NCBI GenBank assembly: GCA_020696345.1
Contig: JAEHCK010000002.1
Location: 1-64,000, forward strand
DNA: 64,000 nucleotides
Source of the DNA: Thermoplasmata archaeon
Lineage (GTDB): Archaea > Thermoplasmatota > Penumbrarchaeia > JAEHCK01
Reading direction: 5' to 3'
A program made the translations under genes and the position numbers. The notes under the pieces were generated by a model, which was not told where the DNA came from, did no database searches, and worked only from the letters and a program-made list of their open reading frames with translations. This document shows, piece by piece, positions 25,454 to 34,500 of this stretch. The number at the start of each line of letters is the position of its first letter. Position 1 is the first letter of the stretch.

Positions 25454-26575
25454 ATGAACTTTGATCATGATATAATCATTGTTGGAGCAGGCCCTGCAGG
25501 GCTTAATGCAGGACATTATGCAGCAAAATCCGGCGCAAAAGTGTTAATTTTGGATAAAAAAGATGAGCTTGGAAGACCGGTACGATGTGCAGAAGCGATA
25601 ATTGAAAGTATTATCAAGGATTCCAATATTGATCCAAAACCGGAATTTATTTCAAATTACATAAATAATTTGATGTGTGTATCCTCCAAGGGTAAGATAA
25701 TAACTGTAAAAACAAAACTAATGGGTTATGTACTGGATCGGGTCAAATTTGAGCAATATCTTGGCCGTCGAGCAGAGAAGAATAACGCTGAAATTCAACT
25801 TAGGAGAACAGTAATTGGATTTAACAAGAACAAATTATTAATATCGAAAAATAATGGTAAATCACAGAAGGTTATTACAGGTAAGATAATCATTGCCGCA
25901 GATGGTGTGGAATCTCGAATTGCTCGCTGGGGCGGTATTGATACTACACTAAAAATTAACGACATTGCGGTATGCTTTCAATATCATATGAAGGATATAG
26001 AGGTTGATGCACGTACAGTTGAATTTTATTGGGGACAGAAATATTCACCGCATGGTTATATCTGGATTTTTCCAAAATCGGAAAATTCGGCAAATGTTGG
26101 CATTGCTTCTATTGGGAAAAATAATTACAATCTAAAAATACTATTAAAAAAATTCTTAGCATCACGGTCGCCAAAAAGTAAGATCGTGTCTGAAAGTTTT
26201 GGATGTATACCTCAATGTATGCCGCCAAAACCAGTTGTGAAGAATAATCTAATTTTAATAGGTGATGCAGGCCGTGTGGCAATTCCAGTAACTGGTGCAG
26301 GTATAGGAAACGCTATGTTGACGGGCAAGTGGGCAGGAAATATCACCGGGGAAATAATTACTAATAACTTAAATTTAAATGAGTTATACAAATATGAAAA
26401 ATTGATGGATAAAATACGAAAAAAAATCAAGCGTGCAAATCTCTTAAAACAAAAAATAATAAATGATGATAACATTTTCAACTTCTATTTTGCACTGCTT
26501 GCACCAATCCCATATATATACAAGTTGAGCCCAAAATTAGTTGAAAACTTCTTGTTGAAGAATATAAGATATTAA
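25454..26575 (+). CDS. Geranylgeranyl reductase-family flavoprotein (archaeal lipid saturation)
   Basis: 373 aa. The N-terminal FAD motif is IIVGAGPAGLNAGHYAAKSG. GRPVRCAEAI holds the conserved Cys region, and IIAADGVESRIARWGG and IGDAGRVAIPVTGAGIGNAM are the second and third FAD-binding parts. The family hydrogenates the isoprenoid chains of archaeal ether lipids at the membrane. The length is a little below the usual 390-400. It is 57 bases after the ferredoxin gene, the likely electron donor. Coding sequence here is more AT-rich than most of the window. Confidence 0.85.
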   Translation: MNFDHDIIIVGAGPAGLNAGHYAAKSGAKVLILDKKDELGRPVRCAEAIIESIIKDSNIDPKPEFISNYINNLMCVSSKGKIITVKTKLMGYVLDRVKFEQYLGRRAEKNNAEIQLRRTVIGFNKNKLLISKNNGKSQKVITGKIIIAADGVESRIARWGGIDTTLKINDIAVCFQYHMKDIEVDARTVEFYWGQKYSPHGYIWIFPKSENSANVGIASIGKNNYNLKILLKKFLASRSPKSKIVSESFGCIPQCMPPKPVVKNNLILIGDAGRVAIPVTGAGIGNAMLTGKWAGNITGEIITNNLNLNELYKYEKLMDKIRKKIKRANLLKQKIINDDNIFNFYFALLAPIPYIYKLSPKLVENFLLKNIRY

Positions 26576-26734
26576 TATTAATAACTGAGTATATTTTAAT
26601 ATTTTAATGATAAAAATGTTGAATATGCCTTGATAATAATAAGTTGTTCTATATATCGTTGGGATGGCGGGATGTTGTAAATGATACTGAGATATCGGGA
26701 TGCATAAATGATTTAACGTAAATAAATCAAACAT

Positions 26735-26850
26735 CCTAATAATAGATCGTAACGTCCAACATCCTAACAATTAATCGAAATGTAGAACATCCCAATAATA
26801 AATCGAAATATAGAACATTCTAGTAATTAATCGAAATGTAGAACTTACCA
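26735..26850. repeat. Tandem 28-bp repeats (four degenerate units)
   Basis: Units of 28 bp of the type atcgaaatgtagaacatccc plus aataataa follow head to tail up to the stop of the HD gene. A related set lies at 59.80-59.86 kb. There are no unique spacers. The rest of the 275-base gap (26576-26734) is AT-rich and shows nothing else. Confidence 0.6.
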
Positions 26851-28203
26851 TCAATCAAACAACAACTTCTCTGCAACCTTCGCAACAGGTTCGATATACT
26901 TCTTATCAGTTGCTACCATCACTGCCCAATCGGGAATATTTCTCTGCTGTAACGCCTTGGCCAGCGGTGTATATTTTGACAATGGTTTGACTGTTTTATC
27001 CAAGATATTGATATCAGTTTGATGAATTCGCGGCTCTGAGACCTTCAGTTCTTTTAACGGTATGTCGATTATCACATGGCCTTTCGGCACACCGGCTCGT
27101 GCAGCTATGGCATCTTCTAATGCCAGACGTTTATCGGGTGTTTCAAGTCTTAATAGCGCTTCACGTGTTGCATCATCCAAGTCGGTATGTTTCAGATGAA
27201 ATGCGCGTTTGAACAGGTGCCGATATAGCAAAAATGTAATTAATTCGCCCTGAAGACCGCCAAGCTTGATAAATTTATGTACAAGCTCGGCCTCGGAACA
27301 GACGAGGAACTCTCGCAACTGCTCGGCGCCTAAACGCTCCAGAGCACGTGATAACATGAGTTCTGCGATCCGAACGGTCTTATGAAAATATACAGAGGAG
27401 TACATCAAAGTTCTTGCAACCAGCATGCCTTCCACGGCAGATAGGCCGTGTTTATTGATCACGAGGTCGTTATTAAAAACTTCGATCGTCTGTATAAGCC
27501 TGTCGATATCCAAAACACCATAAGCCACCCCGGTATAATGCGAATCCCTCAGCAGATAGTCGATCTGATCTGCATCGATCGTGCTGTGGATAATTTGGTA
27601 AAGATACTTCTTTGTATTGAAGAATTGTTGATTATCATGTATTGGTAGATCTTCAGTTAGCTTGATCATGCCGTCAAACTCTCTCGATTCAGTGCAAATT
27701 AGATCTATCACTTTTGCAGGATCAATATTATGGTTTTCCAATATATCGGAAATACTTTTTCTTGGTATATGGTTCAGGACCTGCTTATGATCATCATCGA
27801 GGATCTCTTCCTCACCTAATATTATCATGCGTGTCAGATCAGTATGTGTCAAGCCCAACCGTGTGCTGAAAAGATATTCTAAGGTATGAGAGTACGGTCC
27901 GTGCCCTATATCATGTAACAATGCAGCGGCAGCCACTAACGATCGTTCATCTTCATCAAGGTTCAGCGCGTTTGCCATGCGTGCGGCAACATGATAGGTG
28001 CCCAAGGAGTGTTCAAGACGTGTATGGTTTGCACCCGGGAAAACCAAATATGCCAGACCAAGTTGGTGGATACTGTTCAGGCGCTGAAGCTCCGGGGTTT
28101 CCAATAATCTCAGGAATGGTTGTATCAATTTGATGGTGCCATGTACGGTGTCATGGATGATCTTATATTCCACATCTGGTGTGCTATCACTTGAATGAGG
28201 CAT
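26851..28203 (-). CDS. HD-domain phosphohydrolase (dNTPase/SAMHD1-like)
   Basis: 450 aa. Residues 11-50 read IIHDTVHGTIKLIQPFLRLL and FPGANHTRLEHSLGTYHVA. The metal-binding motif is ALLHDIGHGPYSHTLEYLF (His-Asp near residue 96), and later STIDADQIDYLLRDSHYTG gives the last Asp ligand. This is the layout of archaeal and bacterial dGTPase-like HD proteins related to SAMHD1, so a nucleotide triphosphohydrolase activity is likely. The C-terminal part (about 330-450) is variable. It is a minus-strand gene downstream of ftsZ, separated by 223 bases with a perfect inverted repeat. Confidence 0.85.
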   Translation of the reverse strand: MPHSSDSTPDVEYKIIHDTVHGTIKLIQPFLRLLETPELQRLNSIHQLGLAYLVFPGANHTRLEHSLGTYHVAARMANALNLDEDERSLVAAAALLHDIGHGPYSHTLEYLFSTRLGLTHTDLTRMIILGEEEILDDDHKQVLNHIPRKSISDILENHNIDPAKVIDLICTESREFDGMIKLTEDLPIHDNQQFFNTKKYLYQIIHSTIDADQIDYLLRDSHYTGVAYGVLDIDRLIQTIEVFNNDLVINKHGLSAVEGMLVARTLMYSSVYFHKTVRIAELMLSRALERLGAEQLREFLVCSEAELVHKFIKLGGLQGELITFLLYRHLFKRAFHLKHTDLDDATREALLRLETPDKRLALEDAIAARAGVPKGHVIIDIPLKELKVSEPRIHQTDINILDKTVKPLSKYTPLAKALQQRNIPDWAVMVATDKKYIEPVAKVAEKLLFD

Positions 28204-28257
28204 GTTCGATAGAATTAAGTTTGCGTATTAATTAGTATCGGTTCACTAAAATAAGAT

Positions 28258-28341
28258 AATGACTGTTGGGCTTTTTGAACCAAAGACAAAAAAATACAGG
28301 AACTTTAGAAATACGCACAAAACTATTGCCCAACAGTCATT
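28258..28341. repeat. Perfect 14-bp inverted repeat between ftsZ and the HD gene
   Basis: aatgactgttgggc (28258-28271) and gcccaacagtcatt (28328-28341) are exact reverse complements separated by 56 bases. It lies 55 bases before the HD gene start and 86 bases after the ftsZ stop. It could be a terminator, an operator or a small mobile element. Confidence 0.6.
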
Positions 28342-28426
28342 GTGGGGGTATATTGGGGGAGGAGTATATTTAATCGTGAATTATCTGGTTGTCACCTCGT
28401 ACTGGTCATTTTTAATTTATTCTCAA

Positions 28427-29590
28427 TTATCTAATAAGTTGGATGTCCCATCTATTCAAATTATTGTCATCGATACCTGGGTCGAATTTACTTTTTACTC
28501 TAGTCAGATTAAATTTTGAATTTTTATTAATACTTTTTACCGAGTCGTTGCTATCCAGCCCTGTTAAGATTGCAATTACCTTGACCCTATCGTGAAGGCA
28601 TGGATCCAAACGCGCACCAATAATGACCTCCACTTTTTTATTAAGATCTTTTGTGATGCCATTTGCGATCAATTCGGTGCTTTTCAATGTCAGGTTCGCG
28701 CCACTTGTAATATGTACCAACGCTCCGGTAACTTTTTTGAAATCGCAAGAGTATAGAGGATTATTGATAGTATTACGAATAATGGTTTCAGGATCTAATG
28801 TGGAGGCTTCCCCGTATAATATGGTGGCTGTACCTCCCGAATTCATAACCGACTTTAGATCTGCAAAATCAAGATTTATTAAAGATGGCTCGGTAATGGT
28901 CTCTGTTACACCGACTATTATTTCGGCGATCAACTGGTCTATCATGCCAAAGGCCTCGTTGATCGGTTTATTGCCCACATATTGCATCAATTTATTATTA
29001 TCCAGAACGATCGTGCTGTTGGCAACCTGTCTAAGGTTTCGAACCCCGATCTTAGCCTTGGAACAGCGGTCGCGTTCGATGTTAAATGGTGTTGTTACTA
29101 TTGCGATCACGATCGCACCTGCATCTTTTGCGATCTGAGCAAGAATTGGCGCTGAACCCGTACCGGTGCCACCGCCCATACCGGCTATCACGAATAGAAG
29201 GTTCGTATCTTTTAATATACCTTCAAAGACCTTTCGCGAAACCTCCATACTGCGTCGTGCGATCTCCGGGTCGCCACCTGCGCCACGGCCTTGTGTTAGA
29301 TTCTTGCCGATCAAGATCTTTTTATTAGTATTGGCCAGCTGAAGCGCCTGGAGATCTGTATTAACCGCGATGATCTCTGCACCATGAATGCCCATATTGT
29401 TCAATAAACTGACACTATTATTCCCGGCACCACCGGTACCTATCACCATGATCTTTGGACAACCGATCAATTGTTCTTCGGTGGTATCAATATCGGCGTC
29501 TGTATCTAAAATACCGGGGATCTCATCTTCTCTGTTAATCACCACAGCGGTTGAATCTGCTTCCATAACAATACCTTCCATCATTAGCAT
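28427..29590 (-). CDS. ftsZ: Cell-division GTPase FtsZ
   Basis: Up to 387 aa. The ATG at 29590 overlaps the stop of the small upstream ORF (TAATG); an ATG at 29566 (MEADST) has GGAAGG six bases before it and may be used instead. The nucleotide-binding parts are VIGTGGAGNNSVS and the tubulin signature GMGGGTGTGSAPI. FDADLKS-type T7 residues are present as NLDFADLKSVM. The C-terminal tail GIDDNNLNRWDIQL resembles the conserved archaeal FtsZ tail that binds SepF. It polymerises with GTP into the mid-cell ring. An acidic N-terminal extension of about 40 residues precedes the core. Confidence 0.93.
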   Translation of the reverse strand: MLMMEGIVMEADSTAVVINREDEIPGILDTDADIDTTEEQLIGCPKIMVIGTGGAGNNSVSLLNNMGIHGAEIIAVNTDLQALQLANTNKKILIGKNLTQGRGAGGDPEIARRSMEVSRKVFEGILKDTNLLFVIAGMGGGTGTGSAPILAQIAKDAGAIVIAIVTTPFNIERDRCSKAKIGVRNLRQVANSTIVLDNNKLMQYVGNKPINEAFGMIDQLIAEIIVGVTETITEPSLINLDFADLKSVMNSGGTATILYGEASTLDPETIIRNTINNPLYSCDFKKVTGALVHITSGANLTLKSTELIANGITKDLNKKVEVIIGARLDPCLHDRVKVIAILTGLDSNDSVKSINKNSKFNLTRVKSKFDPGIDDNNLNRWDIQLIR

Positions 29591-29733
29591 TAAATTGATC
29601 TATTGTTCATATTTACCCAAAGTTCGATTATTTGATATTGATTACAATCCGAGAGATTCATATTATGCCTCTGTTCCATTTTCTTTCTAAGAATATCAAT
29701 GACATTATCATCGAACTTTATTTTTTCAAGCAT
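29590..29733 (-). CDS. 47-aa small protein translationally coupled to ftsZ
   Basis: Starts MLEKIKFDDNVIDILRKKM and ends VNMNNRSI. It is charged and likely helical, with no membrane segment. AGAGG lies about ten bases before the ATG. Its TAA overlaps the first ATG of ftsZ by one base (TAATG), which points to coupled translation. I know no family; it resembles the length of small regulatory or degron-like proteins, but nothing more can be said. Confidence 0.5.
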   Translation of the reverse strand: MLEKIKFDDNVIDILRKKMEQRHNMNLSDCNQYQIIELWVNMNNRSI

Positions 29734-29940
29734 ATTCTTTTCCTCTTGTTCTCATGACCGGCTAGCGTATTGAGTTAGGGGGTAGGGGACCAACCTGTGC
29801 TTGGCAGTATAGGATCGGCCCCCTGATTCTCACCGATTATCGTTTAAGTCCTCTTTGAGTGCATCCCATTATTCTCATAACGCATCCCTGGCCCTCTAGC
29901 AAGGCTATATTAGCAAATAAATGAACATTGAACTTGATAG

Positions 29941-30363
29941 TTATTTATTATACATATCATTAACAGCTTTTTTTTCTGCCAGTTCGTTTTGGTAATCGAA
30001 CCGTGCAACCTTCAGTTGTTTCCATTTAGATAAATAGAAATCTTCCATCGAAGTCAGAAACCGATCCAATGACAGATGGATCGCGTTCTCAACATTTAAC
30101 ACATCTCCGGTGGAGACAAAATCCAATAATCTATTAACTGTATTACTAGGAAGATGGATGACGACCTTTTGCGAAGTAGGATCCTTAATATTTTCAGAAA
30201 TGAAGTTCTCCAAGGCCAATCTAATGACCTGTGAACGGGATTTGATATCATGACTAAGTATGATCGAATCGATATCTTCCACTTGATCGGGGGTAAGCCG
30301 AATTGTGACCTTTTCAGTATTTAAACCCAAAGGATAACGCCCTCCGAAGATATTATATATCAA
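29941..30363 (-). CDS. Tandem ribbon-helix-helix regulator upstream of ftsZ
   Basis: 140 aa. The first RHH/CopG-type unit is EKVTIRLTPDQVEDIDSII plus KSRSQVIRLALENFI (about residues 16-56). A second unit follows with the same pattern, KVVIHLPSNTVNRLLDFV plus ENAIHLSLDRFL (about 65-110). The helical end is charged. Two RHH units in one chain could form the dimeric DNA-binding core by themselves. It lies 207 bases before the small ORF and ftsZ in the same direction. In haloarchaea an RHH regulator (CdrS) is encoded next to ftsZ2 and controls division, so an analogous role is inferred. Confidence 0.75.
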   Translation of the reverse strand: MIYNIFGGRYPLGLNTEKVTIRLTPDQVEDIDSIILSHDIKSRSQVIRLALENFISENIKDPTSQKVVIHLPSNTVNRLLDFVSTGDVLNVENAIHLSLDRFLTSMEDFYLSKWKQLKVARFDYQNELAEKKAVNDMYNK

Positions 30364-30565
30364 GAACGGTCAAAGATGATATTATTGCCAGACAATGATT
30401 AGCCATCATTATTATTAATGTCGGTCAAATGTAAGGCAAGTTTGCATATACTTACATCTTATTTAAAACCTTCTTATACAAAACTGCGTTGCATAAGGGT
30501 GATAGAACAACTGTTGTATGGCAGGTGACAAATGAGTTAGTTACACATTCCCCGATCATTTATTT

Positions 30566-30836
30566 ACTGCATTTTTGTGTTTTGATTTGGATATATGATG
30601 TTGAACAGTAGTCGAGATGAATTAATAACGAATCGTGGTCGAGCTGAATTTAAACTGGATCGTAATCGAGCTGAGTTGATTCCAGGATTTGTCTTTAAAA
30701 CTAGGTTTCAATTAATCAATAATCGATCAAGGCATCTGCCAATCAATAAAAAATCAAGACTACATCTCTACAATAACTTTGCTCGACTACAAAATAACAG
30801 TATGATATATTGAAATAATAAAACGCAAAACTTCAT
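30566..30836. mobile_element. MITE-like element, copy 1
   Basis: The ends are inverted: ttttgtgtttt (30573-30583) and aaaacgcaaaa (30820-30830). The left flank tttactgca and the right flank cttcattt match copy 2 at 53.80-54.07 kb, as do the inner word gactacatctc and the left inner ttgaac/gagatg words. The inside has imperfect repeats of gtcgagctgaa type. A 72-aa reading frame over it follows the repeat and is not a credible gene. The remaining 30364-30565 and 30837-30952 show AT-rich spacer only. Confidence 0.55.
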
Positions 30837-30952
30837 TTAACTTAATTAGATTAGAAATATATCGAAAAATATATCTAAGTATCGTGATCTTTTGGAATGG
30901 CGCAATTGTTTGCTTTGTCGGTGAGTTGATAGTATAAAATGATGGTCTCTAT

Positions 30953-31486
30953 CTAGAAACCATCATTATCTGTATCCGGATCGTTCGGATCGGTTGCACC
31001 GTTCTCTACGCTGTCCACCAAGTGGTCATTATCGCTGTCCCAATCATACTGATCGGTACCTTTTGCTGGTTCGTCGCCATCGAAAATGAAATCGTTGTCA
31101 GTATCTACTTCAGCTTCGGACTCTGATTCGCTTTCGCTCTCCGATTCGCTTTCAGACTCGCTCTCTGATTCACTTTCGGATTCGCTCTCTGATTCGCTTT
31201 CAGACTCGCTCTCCGATTCAGACTCGCTCTCTGATTCAGACTCACTTTCGGACTCGGCCTCAGATTCGGATTCGCTCTCTGATTCGGATTCGCTCTCTGA
31301 ACCTTCTGCCTCGGCCTCGTTTTCGTTCTCACCTTCGCCTTCACTCCCCGGGGGTTTTTCGCCTCCATCGGCGCCACCCGGAGTGGTTCCGCCCAGAACA
31401 GGTCCGACAAAACTCCAGCCGATCAACAATACCATTGCGGCAAGTGTGATTAACAATATTACAGACATTGTCGACTCTTTTTTCAT
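30953..31486 (-). CDS. Ser-Glu repeat surface protein with calcium-binding (TSP3-like) end
   Basis: 177 aa. A membrane anchor or signal (VILLITLAAMVLLIGW) is followed by a Gly/Glu-rich linker, then about 60 residues of alternating Ser and Glu (about 62-124). It ends in acidic calcium-binding repeats (DTDNDFIFDGDEPAKGTDQ, DWDSDNDHLVDSVENG, DPDTDNDGF). The last repeat stops in the middle of its usual length, so the protein may be cut short. The SE stretch is a 6-base minisatellite in DNA and is likely length-variable. Function is probably a stalk or surface anchor. A TATA box lies about 35 bases upstream. Confidence 0.7.
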   Translation of the reverse strand: MKKESTMSVILLITLAAMVLLIGWSFVGPVLGGTTPGGADGGEKPPGSEGEGENENEAEAEGSESESESESESESEAESESESESESESESESESESESESESESESESESESESESESESESEAEVDTDNDFIFDGDEPAKGTDQYDWDSDNDHLVDSVENGATDPNDPDTDNDGF

Positions 31487-31515
31487 TTCAATTCCTTCTA
31501 TTATTTTCCTAATTG

Positions 31516-31530
31516 TAGTTAGTTATATAT
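31516..31530 (-). promoter_or_regulatory. TATA box of the Ser-Glu protein gene
   Basis: On the minus strand tttatatataact lies 30-45 bases before the start at 31486. It fits an archaeal TATA box with a short leader. Confidence 0.45.
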
Positions 31531-31593
31531 AAACTTTACATATTATTTATTGATTTATTGGTATATAATGACATATATCACGACATTAAACAT

Positions 31594-34500
31594 TTACTTT
31601 TTTGGTTCGATCTTCTGAGCGGTAGGTGGAGCTGTAGGTGGCGTTGTGGGTTTTGCCGGAGCGGCAGCTGCGCTACCACCGGGCGGTAGCTGTGGTTGTT
31701 TTGGTGTTCCCTCTATTGCACTCGTCTCTGGTGTTTCCGGCGGTAAAGCTTGACCTCCACTGACGGGTCCACTTTCTAACGAGGATACACCCTTACGGTC
31801 CAAATCATCACCGAAATAGCTTGCATCATCCTCAACTTCATATGCCTCGCCAGGTTTCAAACCCTTGTCTTTTCCATATAAGCTCTCGCGCTCGGTTTTG
31901 GGTTTACGCTTACGCAGGATAACCAATACTGCAATTATCACAACGATAATGATAATGATTATAAATATGCCGATCGCAATTGTAGCTGTACTTTCCTGAC
32001 TCGTCGATTTTTCTCCATCGTCCTCTGCGTGTTTTACTTTGAATCTGATGGTATCTACAATGCCGGGTGCACCATTTGGCCCAATTCCACCATCTTGTAC
32101 AAATAGTGTGAGGTTGTATGTTCCTTGTGAAAATGTATGTTCAAATTTCAATTTCTCATCGCCGCCTGAATCTAATAGTTTATCCTCTTCAGTCCCCTGA
32201 GCTAACTTGGTGATATTTTTCGGGTCATCAAGGTCAAGATACCATTTGACTGTGATCTCATCGCCATCAGGATCCAGTGGGTAAGGCTGTGTTGTATAGA
32301 TATTCAAGGATTTATCGGCGAAATACTCGCCATTTTTAGTTGGATTCTCGATATCAATGTCGGGTAAACTATTTTGGATCACTACCGATGTTTTGCCAAT
32401 AGGGCCAAATTCAATACCGTCAAATGGCGTTATCTCAACCGTCCAGACATCTCCTCGTGTGGTAACATCTGCCGGAATGGTTCTGATATCCTCGAATCGA
32501 TCTTGGGTGTTATCATTCATAAGCCAGCGATATGTAAATGTGAGATGGTCTCCATCCAGATCAACCTTTTGTGCAGGTTCAAGACATTCTAGCGGTGTTT
32601 TGGATGTTGGCATGCTGGGTACGATAATAACTTCCGGCACTTCAGGTATATTATTAACCACGGTGAATGTTATATTTTTAAATCCGGAGCGTGTGCCTTT
32701 ACCCAATGCGAATACTTCAGCGTAATAGGTCGTACCATATTGTAATGTTGTACTTAGGTTCTCATCTAAAATTTCAATACTTTTTCTTGAGATCTCTTCA
32801 GCTTCAAATATTTTCCTACCAGAACGATTATGTCCTTCCCAGACCGAAATTGTAAATTGATAATCATTAGAGATATGCATCCAACTCAATTCTGGTTTTA
32901 TACTATGCGTTTCCCATTCATCAGGAATTATCGATTTGCCGGACTCGACCTTGAAATCATACGGCGGATCGAGTATCGACCTAATTAACGAGCGATCACT
33001 ACAATCCAATACTTCTTGATTGAAACCATCATCGATCACACCCACTATATAATAGTGGACGCCATATGTTAAATGAGTAATATCCCAAATGAATTGCCCC
33101 TTCGAACCGTCGTCATTTGCATATATGTAATCATTTTGATTTCTTTGGCCGTCGCCGTTAATATCTATTTGTATGGAATTCGCGTTTTCTGAAAGATTAT
33201 TTACGAACGAGTTAGAATGGTATAAATATATCTTTGCGCCATCATCCAGGGCAGCTTCCGTACCCGAGTCCTCCCATTCTATTGAGAATAAAACATGACC
33301 GATATATTTAGTACTCCTTGGTGCGGTAATTCGTATATTCGGCGGTTCCGGTTTTTTCCAAAGTATATCGAGCGATCCGGGAGCATAACTGTATATTGTA
33401 CTGACGCCATCTGTAATTACTCCGAAAATGGAATATTCCTCATCCGGCAGCTCATCTTCATCAAAGACCCAGGTATAACTATTGGGTGAATCATCCTCTT
33501 TGATGGTATCGGTAATTAATGTTCCGCTATATTTTTTGAATTTACCTTGATGATAATATAAGGAGATATCTGCATTATCGTCTACGTCCGAATCATCCCA
33601 GGTTATCGTGTACTCGCCGGTAACATCGTCAAGTGTTAGCCCGGTATCCTTATCGGGATTCAGGAGTTTCAGGGTTGGTACTTGATTATACTCAAGAAAG
33701 ATATCATGAATTTTTACCCGGCCTTCGGTGGGGCATTGGACCTCGAGTTTAATGGGGATATCTCCGTTTTCATCAACTTTATCCTGATGCTCTTTGATAT
33801 AATTATTTAATTTTTGGCGGAATGGATTTGATGTCACCTCGGGTGATACTGTCTCACCGTCTCCTACATTTAATGTACAGTTGTACCAGATGTTCAGATC
33901 ATCAAACCGGATCCGGCCAGGTTCGCCGATCTTAACATCAAGGTTGAACTTGACCATTTCATTACCAAAATCGTCTAACCATAAGTTGTTTGCAACAAAT
34001 TGCTCGTCATCCAATAGCTCTCTGATCGTATCTTTGAATGAACTGACAAGCTTGGTGGATGGATTGCTTTTTGTTAGATCTTTCTCCGCCATTAACCATT
34101 TTGTATTTGCTGCATCTTCTTTGATCCCTATTCTCGTGGTAATTGGCATGTCTGATGGTATCATGGACCTGATCACAACATCCGCATCGGTGCCGTCTGT
34201 CCAGCCTTTGCCGCTGTTGCGTGTACACCAGACAACATAAAACTTATTATTGAATACTATTGAGTTTGCATAGAAATCATCACGGCCAACACCATCACCG
34301 TCAAAGGGCGAGACGTCCTGGCGCACACTCCATTCATTACCATCCCAGTGACGAGTTACAATATCACCATCCGGGTTATCTGCCCAGCGCTCGCCTTGTT
34401 CGCGACGCCAGACCACATAGAGTTTGTTATTGAATATTGTGAGTTCTGGTTTGTTATCGTAACCGCCATTTGTTTCGGGATCTGTTAACTCGACGGGGTC

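Noticed and set aside
26735..26850. CRISPR-like array of 28-bp repeats
   Set aside because: Units are directly adjacent with no unique spacers and no cas genes are in the window.
28259..28519. 86-aa ORF between the HD gene and ftsZ
   Set aside because: It spans the inverted repeat and runs into the ftsZ 3' end on the other strand; no family features.
30595..30813. 72-aa ORF
   Set aside because: It follows the internal repeats of the MITE-like element and shows no domain or ribosome site.
31086..31532. Plus-strand ORF of Ser-Asp repeats
   Set aside because: It is the antisense reading of the Ser-Glu minisatellite; the minus strand has the signal segment, the calcium repeats and the promoter.
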